DNA of 52,778 bases, taken from the NCBI GenBank assembly GCA_905210085.1, contig CAJLVJ010000007.1, forward strand, positions 1-52,778. Direction: 5' to 3'. A program made the translations under genes and the position numbers. Positions 15,871-24,566 of the stretch are shown here, piece after piece (the stretch's first letter is position 1; each line of letters begins with the position of its first letter). Under the pieces are notes generated by a model that was given only the letters and a program-made list of their open reading frames with translations, did no database searches and was not told the origin of the DNA. The stretch comes from an uncultured Collinsella sp. (GTDB lineage Bacteria > Actinomycetota > Coriobacteriia > Coriobacteriales > Coriobacteriaceae).

Positions 15871-15889
15871 TTAGGTTAGATTTTCCTAA
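15871..15889 (+). promoter_or_regulatory. DtxR/IdeR-type iron box
   Basis: TTAGGTTAGATTTTCCTAA matches the 19-bp DtxR/IdeR consensus at 15 positions, with both outer arms (TTAGG, CCTAA) intact. It lies 29 bp before the nitroreductase start. Iron or manganese control of that gene is inferred. The remaining 15654-15870 holds promoters of the divergent genes but nothing else I can define. Confidence 0.6.
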
Positions 15890-15917
15890 GGACAATTGGC
15901 TTGTATTGGGGGTCCCT

Positions 15918-16589
15918 ATGAACGAAGCAGTTCCCGAGGCACCGTCGAGTGTCGAATCGATGGCAAAGCAAGGTTGCGAAAAGCTCGGCTTGAACGCGTT
16001 TGATGCGTTGGTTCGCCGCGCCCGTACGTGTCGTCGCTTTGACGAGTCCATGCGCGTGCCGCGTGAGTTTTTGTTCGAGCTGGCAGAGCTGGCTCACCTG
16101 ACTCCCTGTGGTGCCAATGCTCAGCGTCTGCGTTTTCATGTGGTGAGCGGTGCCGTGGATTGCGCGCGCGTATTTGATGAGCTTGCATGGGCCGGCGCGC
16201 TTAAGGATTGGCCGGGTCCTGCCGAGGGCGAGCGCCCGACCGGCTACATCGCGATTCTTGCTGAGCGCGCCGTTCCGGGCAAGCCCGCCGCTCCCATTAC
16301 CGATGTCGACACGGGCATTGCCGCGCAGACGATGATGCTCGCCGCCCGCAGCGCCACGCCCGAGGTGGCAGCTTGCATGTTCAAGGCCTTTACGCCCCAC
16401 GCGATCGATGCCATGGGGCTCGATAACGACAAATATGAGCTCAAGCTGATCATGGCGTTTGGCGTTCCGGCCGAGACACAGGTGATCGATGCGATCGATT
16501 CCAACCCCGACGGCTCCATCAATTATTGGCGCGACGAGGCGCGGGTGCACCACGTACCCAAGCGTCCGCTTGCCGACGTGCTGCTGTAG
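15918..16589 (+). CDS. nitroreductase-family FMN oxidoreductase
   Basis: Predicted flavin-dependent NAD(P)H oxidoreductase, 223 aa. The N-terminal FMN-binding motif is R-R-A-R-T-C-R-R-F-D near residue 40, followed by LTPCGANAQ; a GIAAQTMMLAA helix near residue 135 is also family-typical. The C-terminus INYWRDEARVHHVPKRPL resembles small clostridial and coriobacterial nitroreductases. The ATG follows GGGGGT; an in-frame TTG 12 bp upstream is less likely. Preceded by a DtxR-type box, so expression may respond to metal. Substrate unknown. Confidence 0.85.
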   Translation: MNEAVPEAPSSVESMAKQGCEKLGLNAFDALVRRARTCRRFDESMRVPREFLFELAELAHLTPCGANAQRLRFHVVSGAVDCARVFDELAWAGALKDWPGPAEGERPTGYIAILAERAVPGKPAAPITDVDTGIAAQTMMLAARSATPEVAACMFKAFTPHAIDAMGLDNDKYELKLIMAFGVPAETQVIDAIDSNPDGSINYWRDEARVHHVPKRPLADVLL

Positions 16590-16620
16590 TTGTGCGTCGT
16601 TGCGGCGCAATCCGGCGGCA

Positions 16621-16657
16621 AAATCACCACAAAGACTCCTGTCCCCTTTGTGGTGGT
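16621..16657 (+). repeat. CCACAAAG hairpin repeat, copy 1
   Basis: CACCACAAAG and CTTTGTGGTG form the stem around a loop with CTGTCCC. It follows the nitroreductase stop by about 30 bp. The loop is a variant of the TGCCTGTCC loop seen in the other copies. Confidence 0.8.
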
Positions 16658-16672
16658 ACGAGGGGAGGGCAT

Positions 16673-17215
16673 GTGGCCGATCTGTATTTGGTGCGGCATG
16701 GGCAGACTGAGCTCAATGTGCAGAGCATTTTGCAGGGCTGGCACGATTCGCCGCTTACGGCGCGCGGGCGTCAGCAGGCGCTGGCGACGCGCGCGGCGTT
16801 TGAGGCGCACGGCGTGGCCTTTGATCATGTGTATTCCTCGCCGTTGGGCCGGGCGCGGCATACGGCCGAGCTTATCGTTGGCGAGGGCCGTTCCATTGAG
16901 CTGGTCGATGACCTGCGTGAGTGGCATTTTGGCTCGCTGGAGGGCACATCAAATCGCGAGATGCCGCCGCAGCCCTGGGGCGATTATCCGGTGGCCTTTG
17001 GTGGCGAGTCGGAAGTGCGGCTTCAGTCGCGCATGGTCGCGGCGCTGTCCCGCATCATGGCCAGGCCGCAGCACGACTGCGTGCTGGCGGTTTCCCACGG
17101 CTCAGCCTGCCAGGAGTTTCTTGAGTATGTGACTGGCGAAGGGGAGCAACCCGACAACGGTGCCGTGCTTCATTTTGGCTATTGCGACGGGGCGTTTTCG
17201 CTCTTGGGTTGGTAA
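16673..17215 (+). CDS. histidine phosphatase family protein (phosphoglycerate-mutase-like)
   Basis: Predicted phosphatase using a phospho-His intermediate. LVRHGQTELN at residues 5-14 is the RHG catalytic motif, and VSHGSACQEF near residue 140 gives the second His. Length is 180 aa. Start is GTG behind a strong GGGGAGGG site; the ATG two bases earlier is out of frame. Followed 17 bp later by a second family member, similar along its length. Substrate unknown; related enzymes act on phosphosugars, alpha-ribazole phosphate or phosphoserine. Confidence 0.85.
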   Translation: MADLYLVRHGQTELNVQSILQGWHDSPLTARGRQQALATRAAFEAHGVAFDHVYSSPLGRARHTAELIVGEGRSIELVDDLREWHFGSLEGTSNREMPPQPWGDYPVAFGGESEVRLQSRMVAALSRIMARPQHDCVLAVSHGSACQEFLEYVTGEGEQPDNGAVLHFGYCDGAFSLLGW

Positions 17216-17232
17216 CGAACGAAAGGACCCCT

Positions 17233-17868
17233 ATGAATAAAGATCTGTATCTGGTCCGTCATGGACAGACGATATTCAACCTTAAGCGTATCATTCAGGG
17301 GTGGAGTGACTCGCCGCTTACGCAGTTGGGTTGCGACCAGGCGGCGCGCGCCGGCATGTTTTTACGTGCGCGTGGCATTGAGCCCGATCATGCCTACACC
17401 TCCACGCTTCATCGCACCGAGCAGACTATCGCCAACTTGTGGCCGGGCTTGGCGTACGAGCGCCTGGACGGCCTGCGTGAGTGGTTCTTTGGCGACTTTG
17501 AGGCCGAGCGCGTGGTGCTCATGCCCGAGCGCCCGTGGCGCGACTTCTATCGCCAGTTTGGCGGCGAGGGCCAGATGCAGGTGCGCGAGCGCATGGTGGC
17601 GACGTTGACCGAGCTTATGCAGCGTCCGGACCATACGTGCGTGCTCGCGGTAAGCCATGGCTCGGCCATCAAGGAGTTCATGGACCACGTGAAGGGTGCG
17701 GCGGCCGACGAGCGCGATCGCGTGCCGGGCAACTGCTCAGTGCTGCATTTTGCGTTTGACGATGCGGCCGATACGTTTGAACTTGTCGAAGTCTTTACGC
17801 AGGAGGACTACGCGCGCGAGCTGGGGCTTGAACCGCTCGTGGCTACTGCGGGTCCGCAGTGCGGATAA
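17233..17868 (+). CDS. histidine phosphatase family protein, tandem paralogue
   Basis: 211-aa paralogue of the preceding gene: LVRHGQTIFN, IQGWSDSPLT, LREWFFGDFE and LAVSHGSAIKEF line up with LVRHGQTELN, LQGWHDSPLT, LREWHFGSLE and LAVSHGSACQEF. It has about 30 extra C-terminal residues. ATG follows GAAAGGA. The two are likely cotranscribed and arose by duplication; different substrates are possible. Confidence 0.85.
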   Translation: MNKDLYLVRHGQTIFNLKRIIQGWSDSPLTQLGCDQAARAGMFLRARGIEPDHAYTSTLHRTEQTIANLWPGLAYERLDGLREWFFGDFEAERVVLMPERPWRDFYRQFGGEGQMQVRERMVATLTELMQRPDHTCVLAVSHGSAIKEFMDHVKGAAADERDRVPGNCSVLHFAFDDAADTFELVEVFTQEDYARELGLEPLVATAGPQCG

Positions 17869-17915
17869 CGCGAGCGTGGCGGCACGGGTCGCCGGCATAA
17901 CTTCTCGACGCAAAA

Positions 17916-17952
17916 GGGGCGGAGATGCATGTACCTGCTGCATCTCCGCCCC
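17916..17952. terminator. bidirectional terminator hairpin
   Basis: Perfect 14-bp stem (GGGGCGGAGATGCA with its complement) and 9-nt loop. A-rich bases precede and T-rich bases follow, between the convergent phosphatase and DUF1015-like genes. Confidence 0.75.
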
Positions 17953-17997
17953 CTGTTTGTTGGGCTGCCGATTTTTGTGCCGGGCGGTCTGGTCTCG

Positions 17998-18687
17998 CTA
18001 GAACCGCGCGATCTGGTGGGTGAGCAGGCCCATCGGGACCTGCGTCGCGCCGCCGCTGACCTGCGCGGCGGGGAAGAGCACAGTTACGGTAAAGTTGAAC
18101 GGCTCTTTGCCCGTGTAGGTGCCGGCGGCACGGGCATCGTCGGCCAGGAGCTGTGATGCCCCGACCAGCGCGGCAGCGTAGGCGGGGTCGTCGGCCAGTG
18201 CCGGCTCCGGCGCCTGGTCGAGCATGGCACGGATGGCGCCGACGGCGTCCTCGCGCTTGACCTCCCACACGCGGTGCGTAATGCCGGCGGGGTCGGTGAC
18301 GGCATAGAGTGAAGCGCCCTCTTTTGCGGCGCCGAGGATGATATCCATGACGGGCGAGGCTTCGTAGGCAAGTGTTACGGGACGGGGCTGTACCTTGAGC
18401 TCGGTGATCGCGCGCGCGGCGGCGAGTGCGTCGACGCTCTCGGCGGCAGCCTCGTCGCTACCCGTCAGCACGTTAACCGGGCAGATCGCCACGACACCCG
18501 TCATGCGTCCCGGCTCGCCCGAGCATTCGTACACGTAATACGCCGCACCCGGGTCCTTGAGCATCAGGCCATCGGCAATGGCTCCGCGCAGGGCATCGTT
18601 GCCGCTCAGAATGCTGCCCATTGCAGGCAGCGCTTCGAGCACGCGGTCCTGAGCCGGGCGGATGCAGGGAAACGGAAGAGCTTTCAT
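17998..18687 (-). CDS. DUF1015-like protein, short form
   Basis: 229-aa protein whose start (MKALPFPCIRPAQDRV) and mid region (GASLYAVTDPAGITHRVWEV) resemble DUF1015 proteins, which often neighbour serC and serA; that is the context here. Typical members are about 400 aa, so this is a short form or divergent relative. The reading frame is intact and ends with a hydrophobic strand rich in Val and Thr. It lies 39 bp downstream of the peptidase gene on the same strand. Molecular role unknown. Confidence 0.55.
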   Translation of the reverse strand: MKALPFPCIRPAQDRVLEALPAMGSILSGNDALRGAIADGLMLKDPGAAYYVYECSGEPGRMTGVVAICPVNVLTGSDEAAAESVDALAAARAITELKVQPRPVTLAYEASPVMDIILGAAKEGASLYAVTDPAGITHRVWEVKREDAVGAIRAMLDQAPEPALADDPAYAAALVGASQLLADDARAAGTYTGKEPFNFTVTVLFPAAQVSGGATQVPMGLLTHQIARF

Positions 18688-18726
18688 GGACGGTCCTAAC
18701 GCGCGAGTCGGTTTGTTCGCGGCTTA

Positions 18727-19947
18727 TTATGCCCCAACTTGGCTATCCGCGCCCCAGAGCGTGTTGTCGGCGAGCGCGATCAGCACCTGCTGGCAGCGAA
18801 CGATATCGGCGTGGGGCACATATTCGTTGGGCTTGTGGGCGAGCGCGAGCGACCCGGGACCGTAGCTCATGCAATTGCGGTTACCCGTCTTGCCGGCAAT
18901 GACGGCAGTGTCGGTGTAGCCGGTAAAGAAGCCGACGGTCGTGTCCGCGCCCGTCACGTCATCGGCGGCACGCTTGAGCACTGCTAGAAGGGGAGAGTTT
19001 GGGTCGCGCTCGATGGCGGGGCGGTCGCCCGTCACGACGTAGCTGCCGTGGCAACCGGGAACGGCGGCTTCGGCGCTGGCGATGGCCTGCTCTACCATGC
19101 GCTTCGCGACGGCCGTATCAGTCGGCGGAGTCAGGCGCATATCGACCCAGACCTTGGCGCGGTCGGGCACGACATAGGGGCGATATCCGCCCTCGATTTG
19201 GCCAAACGTGATGGTCGAAGACCCCAGCTCATCGTGCGCGGGCAGCGCCACAAACGCGCGACGGAGCGAACACACGACCTCGGCCATGGCGGCGACGGCA
19301 TCCGCGCCCTTCCACGGCTGGCTCGCATGCGCCGTCACGCCAGCCATTTCAATCTCGAACCACGTACGCCCCTTGTGCGCCACCTGGATCTGTCCGTCGG
19401 TGGGCTCGGTGTCCAGCACCCATTCGCGCGAACCGACCCAGCCGGCATCGATGGCTGCCTCGGAGCCTCGCATAAAGTCTTCCTCGTCGACCGAGCAGAT
19501 GAGCGAAAAGCCGCGGCGGGGCAGCGCGCCATCCGCCGCCACGCGCTCGAGCGTATGGACCAGTGCGGCAATGGCACAGGCCAGGCCACCCTTCATATCG
19601 CAGGCACCGCGGCCGTAGAGCTTGCCGTCGCGCACGACCGCCCCGAGCGGCGTAATGTCCGCGTCCCAGCCGTCGCCCAAGGTGACTGTATCCATGTGGC
19701 AGATGTAGACGAGCCGTGGCTCGTCGCTCAAACCGGGCACGGTGACCATGAGATTGCGGCGTCCGGTCAGCACCTCGAGTTCCTCAACCTGCACGGCATG
19801 GAGCACCGGATGACTCAACCGCTCCAATTGAGCCTCAACCAACACTTTGATATAGCGTTCAATCTCGCCCTCATACGCACCTGGGTCGGAACTGTCGATC
19901 CGCACGAGCCCTTGCGTAAGCCGCCAAGCAAAATCTGTATCAACCAT
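18727..19947 (-). CDS. M20-family metallopeptidase/deacylase (ArgE/DapE-like)
   Basis: Predicted zinc-dependent amidohydrolase of 406 aa. It shows the M20 motifs YICHMDTVTLGDGW (metal His and catalytic Asp, residues ~85-97), GRGACDMKGG (metal Asp), SVDEEDF (catalytic Glu pair) and a C-terminal VPHADIV. A dimerisation domain sits between. The start is the ATG behind GAGGTG; a longer frame extends 49 codons upstream without a ribosome site. Substrate, probably an N-acyl amino acid or dipeptide, is not determined. Confidence 0.85.
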   Translation of the reverse strand: MVDTDFAWRLTQGLVRIDSSDPGAYEGEIERYIKVLVEAQLERLSHPVLHAVQVEELEVLTGRRNLMVTVPGLSDEPRLVYICHMDTVTLGDGWDADITPLGAVVRDGKLYGRGACDMKGGLACAIAALVHTLERVAADGALPRRGFSLICSVDEEDFMRGSEAAIDAGWVGSREWVLDTEPTDGQIQVAHKGRTWFEIEMAGVTAHASQPWKGADAVAAMAEVVCSLRRAFVALPAHDELGSSTITFGQIEGGYRPYVVPDRAKVWVDMRLTPPTDTAVAKRMVEQAIASAEAAVPGCHGSYVVTGDRPAIERDPNSPLLAVLKRAADDVTGADTTVGFFTGYTDTAVIAGKTGNRNCMSYGPGSLALAHKPNEYVPHADIVRCQQVLIALADNTLWGADSQVGA

Positions 19948-20029
19948 AGGCACCTCACATATAGTTAGGTCAACATACAGATTGTATGCCAAGAAGCGGC
20001 TCGGTGCATTTAATGGAGCGCTCACAAAA

Positions 20030-20063
20030 ACGGGGGCGCCTCTCGTGCGAAAGGCGCCCCCGT
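20030..20063 (-). terminator. terminator of the serC-serA unit
   Basis: A 12-bp stem (AGGCGCCCCCGT with its complement) is followed on the minus strand by TTTTTG. A second hairpin, GACGGGCAG/CTGCCCGTC at 20081-20111, lies between it and the serA stop. Confidence 0.8.
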
Positions 20064-20124
20064 GGGCATTCAATGTCAGTGACGGGCAGGCCACATGGGG
20101 AACTGCCCGTCAGATCAGCCGGCG

Positions 20125-21288
20125 CTACTTGATCACGCGCACGCGATACATCGACGGAATCTGCTTGAGCGCCTCGATGGTGCTGCTGTCCAGGTGCTCG
20201 TCGGTGTCGAACATGGTGTAGGCGTTCTCGCCAGCGGACTCGTTGGTCATACGCTGCACGTTGGCGTTGTCCTTGGCGAGAATGGCCGTGATCTGGCCGA
20301 TCATGTTGGGCACGTTGGCGTGCAGGCAGGCGATGCGGCTTGCGGCGCGCGCCTTGCCCATGCTGCAGGCGGGGTAGTTGACGCTATGTGCGATGTTGCC
20401 GTTCTCCAGGTAATCCTTGAGCTCGCTGATGGCCATATCGGCGCAGTTGGCCTCGGCCTCGCCAGTGCCGGCGCCCGAGTGCGTGGTGATAAACGTGTTG
20501 GGCATCTTGACGGTCTTGGGCGTGGCAAAGTCGCAGCTAAACCAGCTGAGTTTGCCCGCGCGCAGGGCGGCGTCGACGGCGTCCTCGTCAATGATGGTCT
20601 CGCGTGCGTAGTTGATCAGCACGGCGTCGGGTGCCAGCAGGTTGATCTGCTCGGTACTGATCATGCCGATGGTGTCGGCCTTGCTGGGCACGTGCACGGT
20701 GAGGTAGTCACAGCCACGGCAGAGGTCCTCGAGCGTGCCCACGCGCTGCACCTCGCGGCTCAGTACCCACGCGTGCTCGACGGAAATGAACGGGTCGTAG
20801 CCGTAAACGTCCATGCCCAGGTCGACGCAGGCGTTGGCGACCTTGGAGCCCACGTTGCCCAGACCGATGACGCCGATGCGCTTGCCCTTGAGCTCGCGGC
20901 CCACAAAGGCCTTCTTGGCTTTCTCGGCATCGACCTGGATCTCGGGGTCGTCGGCGTTGTCGCGCACCCAGTTCATCGATTGCACCACGCCGCGGCTCGA
21001 GAGCACCAGCATGCCTAGGACGAGCTCCTTGACGGCGTTGCTGTTGGCGCCGGGGGAGTTAAAGACGACGACGCCCTTCTTGGCGTACTCCTCGACGGGG
21101 ATGTTGTTGACGCCGGCACCGCAGCGGGCGATGGCGCGGATGCCCTCGGGCAGCTCGTAGCCGTGCAGGTCGGTCGAGCGCATCAGGATCGCGTCGGCCT
21201 CTTCGGCGGTGCTCACAAATTCGTAGCCCTCGCCAAACTCGACTTTGCCGTCCTTGGTGATATCGTCGATGGTCTTAATCTTACGCAT
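20125..21288 (-). CDS. serA: SerA, D-3-phosphoglycerate dehydrogenase
   Basis: First enzyme of serine synthesis: 3-phosphoglycerate + NAD+ to 3-phosphohydroxypyruvate. The 387-aa protein has the substrate domain (RCGAGVNNIPV), NAD-binding GLGNVG at 142-147, NYARETIIDE with the active-site Arg/Glu region, THSGAGTGEAEAN with the catalytic His, and a C-terminal ACT domain (ARAASRIACLHANVPNMIG) that usually binds serine for feedback. ATG follows AAGGAG. It is transcribed after serC; a GCCCGC/GCGGGC hairpin lies in the 72-bp gap. Confidence 0.93.
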   Translation of the reverse strand: MRKIKTIDDITKDGKVEFGEGYEFVSTAEEADAILMRSTDLHGYELPEGIRAIARCGAGVNNIPVEEYAKKGVVVFNSPGANSNAVKELVLGMLVLSSRGVVQSMNWVRDNADDPEIQVDAEKAKKAFVGRELKGKRIGVIGLGNVGSKVANACVDLGMDVYGYDPFISVEHAWVLSREVQRVGTLEDLCRGCDYLTVHVPSKADTIGMISTEQINLLAPDAVLINYARETIIDEDAVDAALRAGKLSWFSCDFATPKTVKMPNTFITTHSGAGTGEAEANCADMAISELKDYLENGNIAHSVNYPACSMGKARAASRIACLHANVPNMIGQITAILAKDNANVQRMTNESAGENAYTMFDTDEHLDSSTIEALKQIPSMYRVRVIK

Positions 21289-21360
21289 GGAAAAACTCCT
21301 TAGCAGGTTTTGATCTAAACAGGGTGGTTTGAGATGGCTGGTCGGCCCGCGGGTTGCGGG

Positions 21361-22485
21361 CTAGTTAGATCGCGGGCTCAAACTATGCTGCGCTTCGAAG
21401 TCCTTCATGTACGAGGCCAGTGCCTGCACGTCTTCCATGGTTACGGCGTTGTAGACGCTGGCGCGCATACCGCCCACCAGGCGATGGCCCTTGACGTTTT
21501 GAATCTGGTGCTTGGCCGCGCCTGCGACAAAGGCCGCGTCGAGTTCGGTGTCGCCGGTGCGGAAGGTGACGTTGGCGATGGAGCGGCTGTCGGCCTGCGC
21601 GGTGCCATGGAACAGCTCGCTGTGCTCGAGCAGGTCATAGAGCAGATTGGCCTTGGCCCAGTTTCGCTCGGCCATGGCTGCAAGTCCGCCGGTTTGTTCG
21701 ACCCAGTGGAACACCTTGCCGCACACGTAGATGCCAAAGGTGTTGGGCGTGTTGAGCATGGAGCCTTTGGCGGCCTGGGTCTTAAGGTCCATGTACTGCG
21801 GCGTCTGCGCAAAGGCGGGGCCGTCGGCGATGAGGTCGTCGCGCACGATGACCACGGTCACACCCGCAGCACCGGCGTTTTTCTGCGCGCCGGCGTAGAT
21901 GAGCCCGTAGCGCTCAACGTCGAGCGGCTGCGACAGAAAGCAGCTCGAGACATCGGCGACCAGCGGCACGTCGCCGCAAGCAGGCAGCTCGTGGTACATG
22001 GTGCCAAAGATGGTGTTGTTCTGGCAGATGTAGACGTAGTCGAGCCCTTCGCCTGCGGCCTCGGCGGCAATGCGCGCGTTGATGTCGGCCATGTCGGGGG
22101 TGCGGTCGAAGTTGGTGTCCTCGGAGCTCGCGAGCAGCACGGCCTCACCGTACTTGGCGGCTTCTTTGTATGCCTTGTTGGCAAAGTTGCCGGTCACGAT
22201 GTAGCCGGCGCGGCCGCGGCGCATGAGGTTCATGGGGATGCCCGCAAACTGCAGCGTGGCGCCGCCCTGCAAAAACAGGACGCGGTAGTTGTCGGGGATG
22301 CTCAACAGGCGACGCAGGGTTGCCTCGGTGTCGTCGATGATCTGCTGGTACATGCTAGATCGATGGCTCATCTCGAGCACGGACATGCCGCAACCGCGGT
22401 AGTCCATCATCTCGTCGGCGATCTCGGCGAGCACGCTTGTAGGCAGTGCGGCCGGGCCAGCTGAGAAGTTGTGCACACGTGCCAT
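21361..22485 (-). CDS. serC: SerC, phosphoserine aminotransferase
   Basis: PLP enzyme converting 3-phosphohydroxypyruvate and glutamate to phosphoserine. HNFSAGPAALP opens the 374-aa protein, HRSSMYQ follows near residue 41, and the PLP-binding lysine is K202 in YAGAQKNAGAAGVT. ATG follows AAGGGAG. It leads the minus-strand serC-serA unit. No serB is next to it; the histidine phosphatases 4 kb away are only speculative candidates for that step. Confidence 0.93.
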   Translation of the reverse strand: MARVHNFSAGPAALPTSVLAEIADEMMDYRGCGMSVLEMSHRSSMYQQIIDDTEATLRRLLSIPDNYRVLFLQGGATLQFAGIPMNLMRRGRAGYIVTGNFANKAYKEAAKYGEAVLLASSEDTNFDRTPDMADINARIAAEAAGEGLDYVYICQNNTIFGTMYHELPACGDVPLVADVSSCFLSQPLDVERYGLIYAGAQKNAGAAGVTVVIVRDDLIADGPAFAQTPQYMDLKTQAAKGSMLNTPNTFGIYVCGKVFHWVEQTGGLAAMAERNWAKANLLYDLLEHSELFHGTAQADSRSIANVTFRTGDTELDAAFVAGAAKHQIQNVKGHRLVGGMRASVYNAVTMEDVQALASYMKDFEAQHSLSPRSN

Positions 22486-22711
22486 CTTCTAGTCTCCCTT
22501 GTAGTCGTTTGAACGTTCGGGATACTTTAGCACAGTGGAGCGCCAGGCGCGACCGCATCACGGTAAAACTCGACTGCGCCGCTATGATTTACAGGATGGT
22601 TACATGGGGGAGGGGTGCTTTACTCCTCAGGCAAATCCGAATCTGCGAGCGAAGGCATGAGGTTCTCTAGGCGCTTGATCTCTTCGTCGCAAATTAGCCG
22701 CTTCCTGGTCA

Positions 22712-24313
22712 CTACGACGCCAGTGTGGCGATGACGGCTTCGTCGCCGGCGTATATGAGGGTGTTGCCGTCGGGGATGATCGTCTGGCCGTCGCGTTTGA
22801 GCATCACGACGATAAAGGGATGCTTGCCTTGCGGCACATCGCGAAGACGCTGGCCGGCCAGGCGACCGTGGGGGGTTACGGTGACCTCGCGCAGCGTAAC
22901 CTCGGCACGCTCTTCAAACGTCGGCGCGGCCATCACCAGCAGGTCACCTTCCTCGATGACGGTATCGCCGTTGGGCAGCACCGGGTGCGCCCCGTCGCGC
23001 AGCACCAGGACCACGAGCATGTCTGTGGCGCTGCCAATGTCCGCGAGCGAGCGTCCGGCAAACGGATGTCCAGCGCCCACCTTGAGCTTTACAAACGACA
23101 TGCCGTCCTCGTCGCGGTAGTCGTTAAAGGTGCGGCGCACGTCGCCGGTCGCATCGATCATATCGAGCTTCTTCGCCAACGCCGGCAGCAGCGAGCCCTG
23201 CACCACAATGCTCGACACGGCAATCACAAACACCAGGTCAAATAGGTCGTGTCCGCCGGGAACGCCGGCCACCACGGCAAAGAGACTAAAGACGACCGAA
23301 GCTGCTCCGCGCAGACCCGCCCAGCTTACGAGCGCAACCTGGCGAGGGTTCGTCCTAAACGGTGCCAGCAGCATGCCTACGGCGATGGGGCGGCTCGCAA
23401 AGAGCATAAACGCCATGAGCGCCAGGCCCGGTAGCAGCATTTGCGGCAGGCGTGCGGGTGTAACGAGCAGGCCCAGCAAAAAGAAGATGGTCATCTCTGC
23501 CATCTCGGTGAGGGTGTCAAAGAAGTGCGCCATCTCGACTTTGCCGGTGATGTCGCTGGCACCCAGCACAATGCCGGCCAGGTATACAGCCAAAAAGCCG
23601 TTGCCGCCCAGATAGCTTGGTAGCGCGTAGGCAACGATCGCCACGGCGAACAAAAATATGGTCTGCGCGCCCTCGGCCGTTGCGTGCGCGCGTTCAATCA
23701 GGCGGCCCGCCGCCCAGCCGATGGCGAGGCCCAGGCCCACGCCCAGGATAATCTGCTTGGCCAGCAGCACGGGGATGTTAATGTCGCCGCCGGCCGCGAG
23801 TGTGGCGAGCACGGCGGTGAGCATGTAGGCGACGGGATCGTTGGAGCCCGATTCGACCTCGAGCAGCGAGTCGGTGCCGCCCTTCAGCGACAGGCTGTGC
23901 TCGCGCAGAACACTAAAGACGCTGGCCGCGTCGGTGGATGCCACGACCGAGCCCAGCAGCAGGCCGCCGATCCAGTCGAAGCCCAGCACAAAGTGGGCGA
24001 ACACGCCGGTGATGCCTGCGGTGATGACGACGCCGAGCGTGCTCAGCAGCACCGCCGGCGCAGCGACGGGCTTGGCGCGGTCGATATTGGTGTTAAAGCC
24101 GCCGTAGAACATGATGAATAGCAGCGCCGTGCTGCAGACGGTTTCGGTGAGTGCGTAGTCGCTAAAGTCGATATGCGTCGGGCCGTTGACGCCCAACAAC
24201 ATGCCCAGCGCGATAAAGATGAGCAGGGTGGGGAAGGGGAGTTTTTTGCCGACGGGTTTGATGGTCAGGCACAAAATGATGACGAGGCCGATAAAGAGAA
24301 GGATCTGGTTCAT
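22712..24313 (-). CDS. NhaP2/CvrA-like K+(Na+)/H+ antiporter with TrkA-C domains
   Basis: CPA1-family membrane antiporter, 533 aa. About 12 transmembrane segments fill residues 1-390 and carry the ion-site motif VESGSNDPVAY near residue 155. Two C-terminal RCK/TrkA-C-type domains follow (around 400-465 and 470-533), suggesting nucleotide or ion control. Ribosome site AGGAG lies 12 nt before the ATG, which is rather far. Divergent from the phosphoesterase gene across 253 bp. A 30-codon open frame overlaps its stop codon (TAGTG); see findings. Confidence 0.88.
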   Translation of the reverse strand: MNQILLFIGLVIILCLTIKPVGKKLPFPTLLIFIALGMLLGVNGPTHIDFSDYALTETVCSTALLFIMFYGGFNTNIDRAKPVAAPAVLLSTLGVVITAGITGVFAHFVLGFDWIGGLLLGSVVASTDAASVFSVLREHSLSLKGGTDSLLEVESGSNDPVAYMLTAVLATLAAGGDINIPVLLAKQIILGVGLGLAIGWAAGRLIERAHATAEGAQTIFLFAVAIVAYALPSYLGGNGFLAVYLAGIVLGASDITGKVEMAHFFDTLTEMAEMTIFFLLGLLVTPARLPQMLLPGLALMAFMLFASRPIAVGMLLAPFRTNPRQVALVSWAGLRGAASVVFSLFAVVAGVPGGHDLFDLVFVIAVSSIVVQGSLLPALAKKLDMIDATGDVRRTFNDYRDEDGMSFVKLKVGAGHPFAGRSLADIGSATDMLVVLVLRDGAHPVLPNGDTVIEEGDLLVMAAPTFEERAEVTLREVTVTPHGRLAGQRLRDVPQGKHPFIVVMLKRDGQTIIPDGNTLIYAGDEAVIATLAS

Positions 24314-24566
24314 GGATAGTGTCCGCTCCTGGGTGGTTGGCGTGGCACGGTCAGCTGTCTGCGGTTATTTGTACCCAAAGATGGTGGGTTTATGGGGTTG
24401 GATTGCGGGCGTGCGCGATATCGTCATAGACGGCTGCCGTCTTTGCCTCTGCTCGGAAACCCTTTCCAGCTTTATTGCAACGGAGTACAATGGGTAACGT
24501 TTAAGTTCAACTTGAAGTTTTAGTTGCGGCACCGGGCTTCGGCCGCAATGCAAGGAGAGGCGTACC

